Notes under the pieces: model-generated
Databases searched by the model: none
What the model was told of the DNA's origin: nothing
What the model saw: only the letters and a program-made list of their open reading frames with translations
Shown: positions 44,428 through 57,133 of the stretch, piece after piece
Layout of the letters: each line of letters opens with the position of its first letter
Numbering within the stretch: position 1 is the stretch's first letter
Translations under genes and position numbers: made by a program
Source: Lineus longissimus
Taxonomy: Eukaryota > Nemertea > Pilidiophora > Heteronemertea > Lineidae
Direction of reading: 5' to 3'
NCBI RefSeq assembly: GCF_910592395.1
Contig: NC_088310.1
Location: 18,609,501 to 18,673,500, forward strand
Length of the DNA: 64,000 nt

Positions 44428-47301
44428 GAGATGCGGAGTGCATTGAAAACCGCTGGATATACGAGGATGGTGGACACGCTGTTGACGTACTGTTTTTATT
44501 GTGTAACAACGCGCTTGGCATCATAGTTGCTTTTTCCCGCAACAGAACAAGGCTATCACATTAGCGCCTATCTGACTAATACATTAAAGGGGTACGCCGT
44601 TCGTAATTACTTGTGGTCCAGGAAAATGGAGATGCCGTTATACGCAATACCGCAATCAACGGCCATGCTGCCGCCAAATTCGTATTTAGTACGTATTGAC
44701 GCAATGGTAAATTTTCAAATCTAATTACCAATAGAAAATTCTTAATGAACGGCGTAGGCCTTTAAGTGTTAGTTGGCATGCGTTGCATAGACTACTTCCG
44801 TTAATGTGCCATTTTGTGACACGTCATGATCAGCGCATGTGTACTGATTTCTTTGAAGGAAGAACGGTCAACAAAATTATATTTGTACTTCCTTTTTCAC
44901 CATGAGGTCAATGGCTACACAAATATAGTCTTGTGAGTGGAAAATGTTGCAGACGATCGATTTGATCAAAGATGCGCGAATGTCTGACAAATAAAGGGCA
45001 GGTAAAGATGGTAAATGTCACGTACGGTCACGAGTTGCATTGGGTCCAAGCTCACTGTCATCCTAGATCGAAAATCCTGATATATCACAATCATCTTCGT
45101 GTGCATTAACATGTACCATCTAAAGATTCTTGAAAAATCATTTAGTTAAGATTTTAACTTCGAATCTTAGAATCTCACAAGAATCATATAACGAATGTGC
45201 TTGTGGGCTTATTTGTACAAGAAACTGAATGAGATTTTGACTATAAGAGTCTTCTAAAATCTTATCGGGATATTTGTCCTGGTAAACCGACAAATAGTTT
45301 TAAAAAATGTAATACGATCCATAAAAATATACCATAATGTCGGCCTTCAGACACTCCAGAAATAACACTTCACAAACACAGACATAAAATAATATCATAA
45401 TGGCGGCGATATATCTAGGAAAAACGCCAAGGATAAATCCGTGATCGATTGAATTTGCAGTTCAGCCATTGCGATATCGATAAAGCAATTTCGATTACGA
45501 TTTCAATGGCAAGGCGTGGGAAGCTCCGTAATCAAGGGAATGCGAACAGCCTTTTGTATTGATTAAGTTCATACATCATGGCGTGACGATGTCATAAGAT
45601 CACCAGAGTCAAACACAACGGTTCCATTAGTAATTTTTTTATAATTAGTTAATTACTCCAGGTTTAAAAAAACAAAATCGCTGACGAGAGGGAAGTGTTT
45701 GTGTGTTCGCATGCGTACGATGTTGCTGATTGATGTCAATGTGTCACTTGGAAGTAATTACTGTACCGAAATTGCCATATTTTCAAAATTTAATGCGCTT
45801 TTCTGCAGTGGCGCTTAATGATACAGAGGATAATCACGCTTCTGTAAACACATTTTACCCTGATGTGTTTACCAAATTAGTCAAACATCGAAAAACATTC
45901 TGTGTTCATGGAATAAAAACATCATTTCCCCGAATGTATAAACATATCAATGAAATACGCGGGTCATCGGCCTGGAGTTGACCAATGGATATAGTCTAAA
46001 TACCCCCAATGGTTTATTCCCAAAAACTGAATATGCGTACTAATATTTTCATAGGACGACCGGGAACAATGCGTTACGTGATTACAATTCCACCCATGTA
46101 CCGACGGTTGGCGTAGAATTACGTTGTTCGTAAAACCATCTCGTTGTCGCGCCAACATCGACTCGTCACTGACACAGAGGTCTAACTGATATGCTGAATA
46201 GTAATTTCTTCAACTCCAGTCGAGATAGGAAATGAAGCAAGCCTATAAAAAGCAACTAACGGATGTGTTCATTGGGCAATTATTGCGCATGATTTCACTC
46301 GATCATCCAATCAGAAACGAGACAAGTAGCATCAGACATCTTGCCATGTTAACCAATAATTGGTTAGCCCGTCTGGTGGGGAAATGTTCGATGCGAATGT
46401 TTCGGCTATTGATTTTTTCCCGATGAAAGCCACAACACCTCCAGTCGCCCATGAAGAGTGGCTGAACGCAGCTCCCTTACATTCCCTCCTTGAGCACCAC
46501 GAGTGAAGGTTCTCTAATTGCATCAGTCTTATGCATTGTGGTACTACGCATGCTACCAGGATAGTCAGATCTGATTCACTGTTTTTAATAATATGGCAAA
46601 AACGTACAACCCGATAGGTGTTGTTGTTAGTACAAATTCTTATGTGGCTAGCGATGTCGAGTTAAAAGAATTCCTTAGGTAGCAGTCTTGGTCGATGGTA
46701 GAAACGTACTCTTTTTAATTGTCAACAATGCCGTTAAAACAAACTCAGTTTGTTGGAAAGCAACATGCTTTAGAATCTGTGCAATGCGATAAGTAAAAGA
46801 GGAGCAAGCTTTGTTCGAATGGAATGTAAGCGGAGCGAGATCGCGAACGAACTTGAGATCCAAAAGAAAGCAAAATGTGCATCAAGGAAGAACTGCCATT
46901 TCCATTCTGTACCGTATGAAAATCCAAAAGGTCAAATGGTTATTTTGTTATTATATCACTGGTTTGTCCTGATAAACCCTTCAGCCTGGTTACTCTAGCT
47001 TTTGATATCGACTTCCCACGGGTACACTCATATATTGAAAACCATTATGTTGCAGCGAAGTTCAGGCTTATCTTTTGCATGCTAAGCCGTCTTGATGCTA
47101 TTGTATTCTGTTTGGTAGTGTTGAGAATGTGTGAGCGTGTGAGGTACTAGACACGTATATATATATAGCCATGAAGTGCACATATTACGGCATTAAGCTC
47201 GATTTCACCAAGCAAATGCGATAATCCCACGGTCTCCTGCTTTGAAGTCAGCAATAAATCGAGTAAAAAGCATACGGAAGCAGAAGTGTTGACAAAAAGA
47301 T
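44428..47301. other. 2.9 kb, mostly featureless
   Basis: Only short ORFs are seen. One with a fair acceptor (CGCTTTTCTGCAG) runs 45809-45981 for about 57 codons to a TGA, unrecognised, and could be chance. No repeats were resolved. Confidence 0.35.
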
Positions 47302-47604
47302 ATGTTCTCCTATGATGCCACAGGCGTGTCGAAGCATTCTGACCAAGTTTCGCGTCCCCACCCTTCTTATCGCAGATCAGTTCAGACAAATAGGGATGGC
47401 GCTCGCCTACAACCCGCCAGCCTGAACTCAGTCGTGATATCGAATACATCCTCCCCGTTACGGAAGAAACAATCGCTCGCAGGAAATTCTGTGATGCCAA
47501 CATTTTGCCAAATTCCAAATGCCAATCCAAATGATGATGACAATCCCAGAAAGCAGATTGGAACATTGTACACGGGGCGGGCGAGATTTCTCCCCTGCCG
47601 GTAG
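47302..47604 (+). CDS. Candidate coding exon, Ser/Asn-rich tail
   Basis: A 100-codon plus frame ends in TAG at 47602-47604. From about residue 12 it is rich in Ser, Asn, Arg and Pro (SSPLRKKQSLAGNSV, then IPNANPNDDDNPRKQIG), like a disordered cytoplasmic tail, and RKKQS is a basophilic kinase-type site. A possible acceptor (TATGATGCCACAG) lies near 47322, and a donor-like CCG|GTAGTC coincides with the stop. GC content rises across the frame. The longest ORF of the window (162 codons, 47147-47635) is antisense to it; that reading is Cys/Trp/His-rich and less natural. I do not recognise either. Confidence 0.3.
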   Translation: MFSYDATGVSKHSDQVSRPHPSYRRSVQTNRDGARLQPASLNSVVISNTSSPLRKKQSLAGNSVMPTFCQIPNANPNDDDNPRKQIGTLYTGRARFLPCR

Positions 47605-49022
47605 TCTCCTCAGCGCGTGACCGGAGTAAAAACAAGGATACTAACTAGCTACAAACACAACTCGCCACTCTAATCGAATTCTTTAATTGCATTGCCGTCT
47701 CTAGTTCAAACACAACCATTGAATTTAATCAAAATTATTGTAATTAGCGACACACTTTGAGCAATGAATTCGCTTGGGTGTACATGACGAGATGCAAAAA
47801 CGGATTCCAAAGGTATAATAATTTGAAAGTATAATACCAGTGATTTAGAAGTTGGCATAATTGGCATCCTAGAAAGTTCTAACAACGCACACCACGATAC
47901 ATGCGCATTATCAGCGAATATTGTTTTAACAAGGAGTGGAAAAATAGTCACAATTTAATCATTGACACAATATTTACCGTTTCGAAGAACCTCGACAACG
48001 TTTTCCGATATCTCTTTATTGATCGATACATATCATAAAGAATATCGCCAAAACTTGTTTTCAAACAAACTCATCTCTGTTTCGTTTTGCTATCCGAGGG
48101 GTATTTACGTTTAACTGAGTTTTTAATACTGTTAATACCGATTACCGCACCTTGTGTCATACGATGTACCATATTAGAAACACAGGCTTTTCAAGTCGAT
48201 ATTGTTAAACAATTGTCGCGCCTTTGTATTTCTACTATTCGCCAAAAAATCTGAAAATATTTTTTTGGTGCAATGGTGCAAGATCTTACTGTGTGTTATT
48301 GGAAAGTTTTATTGTTGAGTCGCCCAGTCTTCCGACATGATTAACTGGCATTCCATCAGTTAAAAATACAACAATGCACAGTTATTTTATAGTCTATACA
48401 ACTTTAAACAAAGCCCGCTCGAACCTATATGTAGGTTTAAATTCCCATTGTTCTACAGCCTTATCAGAGAGTCAACAGGGTAAATCTTGATGAAACTGAC
48501 CGCCTCGAAACACCTTTCCGTGTGGTCGTAATGGTCAACCATACCCTTTATCCAATATCATTGAAATACTAGTACATGTCTTAGGACACTGCACCCGACC
48601 TACGACACTTGTTGAAGTTGAAGTTGAAGTCACGAATCTGAGTCTACCGCATGGAACTAATGAGCAAATTGAGCAGCCACGTTCGTAACTGGCAAATTGT
48701 TAATGTCAATTGATTAATGATTGCTTCTGCTTTTAACAGTCGTGTTTCTCCAAGTTAACATGGCTGAACATTCTATTCCGATCACATTTGAGTTGAAGTG
48801 ATTACTGTTCGCCTCCCGACTTTCGCTTCTCCTAAGTTTTATGGTAGTGAATAATTAAATGGAGATGATTAACTTTTCAGTTTAGACGGTTCGTAATAAG
48901 GAGAAGTTCAATCTCACTTCTAACAGCAGAGTAACCCGATACTGACTTCGGCACCGGTAGCATTAAGTCAGGTTTCGCTAGTTTTCTTTTACAATAACTT
49001 TAATGGGTTTATGTGATTCTCA
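47605..49022. other. 1.4 kb, nothing identified
   Basis: AT-rich. A short (GAAGTT)n run lies near 48613. No ORF above 81 codons. Confidence 0.5.
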
Positions 49023-49235
49023 CCATGGTAAAATCAATTTCAAATAATTTTCTTCGTGCTTTTCTTACCGTTCCAAAACACCATGGTGATTAGCTCAGGA
49101 TGGTGAAATCGATTTCAAATCATTTCAACAAATAAACTCAATTGTTTTCCTTTCCAGAACACCATCATGGTGATTTGCTGAGTTGGTGTCAATTCCCCTC
49201 CGGATGATGAATTGTTGATTTTACCATGGTAAAAA
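49023..49235. repeat. 75-bp duplication between inverted CCATGGTAA ends
   Basis: ATGGTAAAATCAATTTCAAA at 49025 and ATGGTGAAATCGATTTCAAA at 49100 begin two tandem units that both end in ATGGTGATTNGCT. TTGATTTTACCATGGTAA near 49214 is the inverse of the start of unit 1. The whole may be a small transposon that has duplicated internally. Confidence 0.7.
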
Positions 49236-49322
49236 GATAAAATGATTAGCTGATTTCATCTGTTTGTACAGTGATTGTGTTTATTGATTAGATGTTGTTG
49301 TGTGAAGATATTTGAGAAAACT

Positions 49323-49550
49323 TTACTCTCAGAAATAAAGGTTTTTGAGCTTTTTAAAAAACCTTCCTTAATGTTTTTTTTACCACTACCAATATGCACA
49401 GCAAAGGGAAAAACCCTCAGGGGTTTTCAGAATCTCAGAGACTCTTATCAATTTTTCATTTTACCGAAAAAACCCGGGGTGCATATTAGTGTTAGCCGAA
49501 ATGCCTTTGATGATTTTTCAAAAGCTCGAAAATAATTTTTAAAGTGTTCT
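49323..49550. mobile_element. MITE family 1, longest copy
   Basis: The left end CTCTCAGAAATAAAGGTTTT then TGAGCTTTTT is mirrored by TTTTCAAAAGCTCGAAAATA at the right. The interior carries AAACCCTCAGGGGTTTTCAG and a GGGGTGCATATTAG block shared with the 7.7 and 28.3 kb copies. About 228 bp, non-coding. Confidence 0.7.
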
Positions 49551-52500
49551 TTGAACAAATAAGGACTATTCCCATACCAATATTTGTGTTACCTTTATAC
49601 CGCAGTCCTCCCGTTGAAGCAGGCGGGAGTCAGTGGTAAGGTTTGATGAGGTGAGCCTGATAACTTTGATTTATAGTTTTTCTGTATTGATATGCTACAC
49701 AGCTTTTAGAAAGTGCCAGCAAATGGATCTAGAGTGGACCGAAGCCGATTATCGTATATGTGCTGAGGAAATGATGGCAATTCAGGGAACAGCTTGAAAG
49801 AATTGAACGTCCAGATGATGCGGGGAGTACACAATGTATAGTTGGTGCATTGTCTAAATTCTTATCAAATCTAGCCTTTGTGTAAGAGGGAACATTGTTT
49901 GATCGTGAAGGTGGCCAGAATGTCTTGACATGGCTTCAGTGGAATAGTCATAAAAACGATTACAACAGGTTTCGTTGTGGAGAATTCTTGTCAATATACT
50001 TGAAAGGGAGTGAAGAGGAAAAGCGAAGATCAAATTACCGCAATTATATTCCCCCTTCTGTGTCAAACGAATAAGTTCGCTTGAGTTAAAGTGATGCCAA
50101 CATCACGCTCTCAACCCAACATTGATAGAAAGAAGACACCGCCAGGGCCACTTTGAAAATGTATTGCAATTCAAGAAACGGCTCTGGCGTCCTATTCTTA
50201 AAAGGTTTCCGGTGCCCAATCCAGGTTACTCATACACAGATAGTCGTCTGACTGACCCCGACTAATTAGGTTCAGAGAAGAAAAAGAAGAGACTCTCATG
50301 TTTTTTTATGTGGTAAAGCCACTTATAGACTTTGGATGTACTTTGATTTCTAGTTTTACGACCAAGTGACTCTCCTCTCTCTTTCCCCATTTGTTGTTGT
50401 TGTTGTTGATGGATATTCTATTACAAGCCAATATCTGCAGACTGGATCTTTCATCCCGCCCATATCAAGATAAGTGGTGATTGCACCATGAGGACATTGT
50501 GTGTGGTAAAGCTAAGTCATGTCAATACATCATTGACAGACGGAGTGACAAAAATTGTCAAGTGATCTTCCACATCGTTGACATTGCCACAGTGGCAACA
50601 ATAAATGTTTGAGAATGCCAGCCGTGGGTGTGTCCCGGTGGTATTCCAGCATGATGGTCTAGCTTGTCACAAACCCATTTCCTCCGCCGGTTGGTTGCTG
50701 AGTTGAACGGTATTGGCCTTTCCCCTACCCAACGCCCGCGGTATCGATCATAATGAAATTCATCATGATTGGCAGTTTAATGATAACCCCCCAATTTACC
50801 AATTTATCGAATAACCATCTCGTCAGGTCGTCCAGTATCGATAACTCAATTATTTGTACAATACATGCCAAATGATATTTTTTTACCTTTGACAGAAATT
50901 CGTGTGTGCTCAAGCTAAGCAAAGAACAGAAAAGAAGCGTTCATTGCCAGGCAGCGCATGTCGCCGCAATCGCACCGAGCCACTTTTTCGGTCTCCAAAA
51001 CAGCAGGAGCATATTTTTTTACAGCCAAAACACTCCCCACACTTCATTTAAGTAGAAATCCCTGTCGGGTGCTGTTGATTTGGTATCACCTTATTCATTC
51101 ACGTCAATAAAAAATTGGGTTCGGCAACTGCTTGACGAAAGCTGCCTTCCTGGTCACGTCACGATAGATCCTAACGACCACCCCTGGGAGGAACCAGATG
51201 GTCAAACGGTCCAGCTTTCAATACGTCAAGCGTTGTAACAAGCATCGAGCTCGGCTTCAGCATGTTAAGTTAACTCGAGGGAAAAGGATAACGTTGACTA
51301 ACTCGGATTGACTTGGTTGTGATATAATGTGCGAGTTACAATGTCCAACTCAAACATCAGCTGGGTAGATTACAACAGTCTAAACTAGTTTCTTCTAATA
51401 CGTTTTGACGGGGGACAAAAAAGAGTGATTCTGTATTACTCCATTTACCTTAACTAACATGGAAAGTGGGATAATGATGATGATGATGATGGGCCACCAG
51501 CTAAATACGCCTCCTTTTCAAGACAGAGCATAACTGCTACCAAGAATTAATAAAGAAAAAGAATTTGAAATTTCAGAATGGCCAAAAGCTTTTCCTTTTA
51601 TACAGTTACGAAACTCAGGCTGTCTCCTTTTGTACAAAAAATTGAAAGATATAATCAAGACGAACAAAATAATACCTCATTGAACTTCCTAAGAGGAAGA
51701 GATATAGGACATTTTCTCTTATTGTGAAATCATACGCTGTGCGTGGGCGCGGATGTGGGTACTCTTAAAACACCATGTCCTTATTAGCCTGTGAAGCACG
51801 ATGAAATTAGCCACACCATTCGAGGCATGTACTTTGTGACAAAAAGCAAGCAACACCCAGACAGTATAGGAACAATAGCCATCGGATAGGAGCTGAATTA
51901 TCCTCTAAAAGCCCCCCACTGTCAGAATTTGGTACTGAGTACTGGATTATATTGTGCGGTATTGCTTCCTCAACTTAGTCTTTTTTAAATTCTTGCTAAT
52001 TATTTATATTTATTACCATTACATAGATAAGCAACATTTGGTAAGGTTTTTGTAAAGTAGGGGAAAACTGAAGTGATAGAAGGAATTGACATGTCACCAT
52101 CGCTATCGCTACTTCTTCGCGACTAATATTGACGGGGAAAAAACCCCGGCAGCTGAACAGCAATTGTATTTCGATACTGTCGTAAAAATCAAGACGGCCC
52201 AACCATTCTTTTTTTAGTGAAATATATAAAAGTTGCGCTGCAATACAGTTAACATGTAACCGCATAAAAAATCCATAAAAACAACATATATTTCCACAGC
52301 TCCTAATTTACACATTGCCAACGCAGACAGTCCTGATACGACCCACATGATTGTGGTTATTCCAGCATGAAAGCGAACATATTTCATTATGGAGTAAGAG
52401 ATACGTCGCGTTCACAATCAATCACGGATAAGCAAGAGTGGGAAGAAGGATCAGACCTAATGAAGCATCCTATAGGGATGATTACCCCGCATTCTATCTC

Positions 52501-55177
52501 CCTTCCTTCTAATAATGTCTAATGAACGCACAATATGGGACCTGTTAGAGGAATGCCTTCCCAAGATAAGTTTCATTTGAGGTATAGTGTCGATAAATGT
52601 CATTAAAGCTTCTCCTGTAACTGCTTTCACAAAAGTGATATCTTTCCACGCAGATAAATTCAGAACCCCCACCACAAATTCAGTCAAGATGGATATTTTA
52701 TCCAATGGTGAATTACATCTTCGGATGATCGATGATGATCGATTTTGTTGAAGGCAACCATTTTTTTAATATTTTGTTCGTGTGAATATTCCTCGAAGAA
52801 GATGTCAAGGCAAACAGGAACAGTGTGTCTCTTGAATGGTGTGCCTGACACACTTTTGTAGCGATGGTGCAATACCAAGGTTTACTTAATACTTACTTAC
52901 ATACATGTACTTGCTTAGTCATCTTCGTACCAAAATGCAGATATGGCTTCAATCATCAATATCCACCCTCTGTGGCTTACCAAGTTCATGCTAAGCTGCT
53001 TTATTTTCTTTTTTCGTCATACTACATGTATACTGTGCCACGTCTTGATAAGACTTTGATTACTTTTCCAATCGGTTTTTCTTACGAGTGCTGTCCGGGG
53101 GAGTGCACCCGGTGGGATTCGGCACACATGTCCCAGCAAACTCTACCAAAAATGAGGTTTAGTGCATGCGATTTTCGGTTGCCGTACGCAGTCAGAAGCA
53201 ACTCTAGTTGGTCTCGAAATACTCAATCGTGTGCACAATTTTGTTAAAGGTTGATGTTTCGTAAAGGTCATCGGCATATCTAAGCAGGTATTTGTCACTG
53301 GTGCTGGTAAATCTCGAAACTGTCCAGCTAAACTGTTTCCAGCAAAATATAGATATATGATTATTTCTTTAGTGCGGTGACAGTACACTTTCACACAGAG
53401 CATCGGTACGAACCTTGCTTGTACTCCCCAGCTTTTGCCAATAAAGTTCACCAGTGATAAGAAACAAAACGCAATATTACCATTTGGAGCGAACTCCAAT
53501 GGTCAGACCAACACATTTATCATTCACTGTACAATTTTATCGCCACTGATAAACTCCGACCAGTTACAACCAGTGGGCAAGGAGTGATGGACTACATTAA
53601 AAAAAAATGCATCAGACTCATGATCGGAACGTTTTTACAAACATGAATTATACCAAGAATTCATGAATTCTTGTTTATACCAACTGAAAGATTAATATGG
53701 TGTGCCATGATCACACGAACTAGAAAAGCAAAATCGAAGGCATTATAACATTTGGTGCATTTTTCGTCTTATTTTTCGCGTTATTACAGCGCTATAGATA
53801 TGGCTCGGTCTGATAAATACATGTACCCGGATATTCAGGAAGAAAATGTGCTATTGATCTGTCCTTAATGGCATGACGTGCAGTTTCTTTTATTAAAACG
53901 GTTGACGGTAGATGATTTAGAACAAACCCTTCACCAATATCGCCTTGGACATATTGATAAATAGACAGGGGAATGCTTAATGTGGTGTATCACGGCTGGA
54001 TTTCGTCTCCATAAGGCCAATTTGGGATGAATGATATTATGACATTCAACATGGCAGCTGCGCAATATTACATCGTCAGTGCAGTTACAGGAGTAGTGAT
54101 AGAACTTTTTCAGCCGATGAAATACGCCTGGCGATTATTTGCATGACGGGAAAAGAAAATGGTATGAATTAATCGGACGCAGCGCTTTTTTGAGCAGTGT
54201 TAATATCCTGCAAACAACACTTTACGCTGATTGCATTGCCCAGTTGAGGTCATTTGAAACAATATGCAATCGAACTGCATCAGGCGTGACATCAATGATA
54301 CGTGTTGGGGTTCCGTGATTTAAAAGCGCCACTGATTATTCAAAGCTAAACAACGGGAGTATGAGATGGTCGCCATGTTTGATATTTTCAATAGTCGTAC
54401 AACAAATTAAGTATTTGCAAACGGTTTTAAACATTACTCGACACTTCTTCTTTGCCGTAAGTTTCTCTTGTCAAAACTGAATCCTCAGCCATTTTCACAG
54501 CGGCTCGCTAGTTTCTGCTGTAGGATAAAATGAAACGGTCCACCCAAGGACCATCATTATAGTCTAAAATGACAATTACGTGTCATTTGCAGGCTATCAT
54601 AGATTACTTTGAACCGCAAATTCGCAAATCATCCGCCTCACTCGAATTCAAGCGACCACAATAAGAAAATAAACATGATAAAACATATTGGGTTATAGTA
54701 GCATCATAAAACTTTATTAGTTTAGTTTGGTACGCACCCAAACTATCCCAACCTTTTAGACGCTAATAAGCATCTTTAAGAAAATTAGGTTCATTTCGAC
54801 CTCATTAATTCGTTTACAAAATTCTCGACCATCCTCAGATATTTATTGTACCATAAAACGCATTACATCTGATCTACTCCCAAGGCAGCTATATTAAGTT
54901 TGAAAATTTTATCGCAAATAATCAAAATTGTTTTGTGTCTGTTTTTTTCAAAAAACAAAAAAATTCACGATATACTTTAGACACGTTAGAGTAGTTTCGC
55001 GCATACCTCGCCTTTAAGCCCTTGTCCGAATTCGAATAGCTTTTCTAAGTCCGGCTTATATGTCGATTTTTTCTAATAATAGCAGAGAGGAAACGTAACC
55101 TTATTTTTAGGCCTACAAAATGACGAGGTAACTATATGTTAAAAATGGTCATTTTAGTAGGGTGAGGATCTTGACTA
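49551..55177. other. 5.6 kb, no supported gene
   Basis: The largest empty stretch. It has microsatellites (GTT)n near 50395 and (ATG)n at 51473-51490. The plus ORF at 52864-53247 (127 codons) and the overlapping minus ORF at 53143-53499 (118 codons) have no recognisable domain or splice framing. An AT-rich tract covers 54.5-55.1 kb. Confidence 0.4.
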
Positions 55178-55279
55178 GTGGTTATGATCACTTGTTTCAT
55201 GTGCTTTCTCGACGATGGAGATTTTGACAAAAATTGCTACGGTGTTTCTTGTTTTCGAGCCACCATAGTCCTTCAAGCT

Positions 55280-55534
55280 ATGGTGACTGATGACGATAGT
55301 GTAACTGACGAAAACGATAATGTTGAGGATAATCCCGGCATCGATTTGGATCCTGCGTTGGAAAGCATGTCAATTCTTACACGGTTGCCAAGAAGAATCG
55401 GTATGTGGATGACGATATCCAGCCCCGCATTTTAGGCCATGCCTACAGCTCCGCCAACGAAGGTAATATCTGAAATTTGCTCAAGCAACGACTGACTAGG
55501 GATGGGCGACGACGACGTCGACAACCAGAGGCAG
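55280..55534 (+). CDS. Exon-like segment, two frames, unrecognised
   Basis: From ATG at 55280 an acidic frame (MVTDDDSVTDENDNVEDNPG) runs to a donor-like G|GTATGT after 55400. A second plus frame from about 55350 to 55462 reads HVNSYTVAKKNRYVDDDIQP then RILGHAYSSANEG and ends at AAG|GTAATA. A small piece, 55500-55534, is bounded by ACTGACTAG and CAG|GTAAGA (a consensus donor). This could be a gene with alternative donors, a frameshifted relic, or chance. I recognise no family. Confidence 0.25.
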
Positions 55535-56760
55535 GTAAGACAGCTACATATTTTTAACTCTTTTTGTTTTATACATAAAATTGAGATATTCTTTGATGTT
55601 TCCAGCTAAATTTAAATCTGACACCAAATAACTTTTCAATAAAAGAAAGGTAATGTATTAAATATGGCTTCAATGAAATTGCTTTAACTCCGGCGATGTA
55701 TCGGATTTCATTGATTGTTTAAATCAAGGGCACAAGAGAGATCCTATTTGAAGCGATTCACGCAAGGGACATTTTAAAACGGATGATATGTCAAGGAAGA
55801 TTGCATGAGAAGTGATGACAGGTTCCTGGGCAGAAATCTCTTAAGCCATTTCAAGAAGGTTCGTTTTGTTTACAATAAACAAGCGCGCTATTGGCATTGG
55901 CTCGGAACCCAATTGAATAAGCTCTTTCCAATGTTCCTTTTCGACTCATCTCGTTCTCTAGAGATAACACGTTAAAAAGAGAAGAAGTGTTATGGATTTC
56001 TCGTCGATGTTATAATTTGATAACATTTCGAATTTCAACTCGCAAGTTGAGAAATTTATTATTTCAAAACCCAATACTTAATTATCGGAACGGGTAAATT
56101 TAATTTCAAATTGAAGTAAATAGGCCTTAAGTTCAACAAAATTGAATTTAAACAAAGGTTATGAGATTTTTATTGAAATGCGAACTACTGCCTGCACGTG
56201 ATCGCTGTTTGCGGCGATGATTTCTTAACCAATATTTCATTCTCTTATAAACACTTGTCTAGTAATCGCCAGAGACGGCAATTCGTTTGGAGAAAAAAAC
56301 GCACGCTATTAAAGGGAAAGGGTGTGTCCTATCGCCTACGCGATCTTAAAAAGTACTTATTTGCAAGGAAATCATATCCCGTCATATGTCACTATAGGAT
56401 GCCACGACCATCAATGATGCGATTAGGGAATTGGACAGGAAATTTGTCATTAAAGTGAAGGCAAATCTCCGATTATGACAGACCAGCTTTCTATTAAAGT
56501 TAAGAAGAGCGAAGAAGATTATGGTTACAAGAAGGTTTGGTCGTTTCATTTTATGGTGCGGCGGTTTAATGGTAAACTGCATTCAAAGAAATAAATGATT
56601 GCATCAGATTTATAATACTAAACGAGGGATTGCTGCGTCAAGTCTTATCTGCGTTGCAACAAATCTCAGAATTGATAAAGAACATCTTGACCTTTATGGT
56701 TGTCTAATTATTGTCTCCTGAGTGCATATCGTGCACATCTATTTCTATTTTGAATCTGCA
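55535..56760. other. 1.2 kb, nothing identified
   Basis: Short ORFs only (86 codons plus at 56198). AT-rich. Confidence 0.5.
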
Positions 56761-57133
56761 CAATAGCATTCCGCGAAGATGACGTCACTGCAGCTGCTGC
56801 CCTCTATTTCCCCATCGCTGAATTACAGGCAATGTCGGACAAACATGCGGTTTCGTAATGGATTCAGGCTTTCCAACTCGGGCAGTTAGATTCAATCTGG
56901 CACATGTCCGAGTGTTGGAAATACTACATAATTGTTCTGAATATTTTTCTCTCTGACTCTATGGTATCATTCATGCTAAAAACAATGCAGGGTCAAAGAT
57001 AATTGACTTTGAAATAAGCTCAAATGCGTAGAAATAAGTGTCGATGTCCGACTGTCACGTGACTAAAACGTCATCAATATCTTATTCAAATGACCTTGTG
57101 AGCTATAAATAGTGACGTCGCGGAATGCTATTG
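56761..57133. mobile_element. 373-bp MITE with promoter-like ends
   Basis: CAATAGCATTCCGCG at the left and CGCGGAATGCTATTG at the right are perfectly inverted, each followed inward by GACGTCAC. The left arm holds a full CRE palindrome TGACGTCA (56780-56787). The right side holds GTCACGTGAC (57054-57063), TATAAATA (57104-57111) and TGACGTCG (57113-57120). A subterminal GTCGGACA/TGTCCGAC pair is also inverted. No coding capacity. The duplication at the insertion site is unclear. Confidence 0.75.
57104..57120 (+). promoter_or_regulatory. TATA box with adjacent CRE-like site
   Basis: TATAAATA followed by TGACGTCG, with an E-box palindrome 40 bp upstream, would make a competent core promoter reading rightward out of the MITE. 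No first exon with an open frame is evident after it. Function is inferred only. Confidence 0.35.

Noticed and set aside
47147-47635. Longest ORF (162 codons, minus) as a gene
   Set aside because: Composition is unnatural, no motif is visible, and it is antisense to a more protein-like frame.
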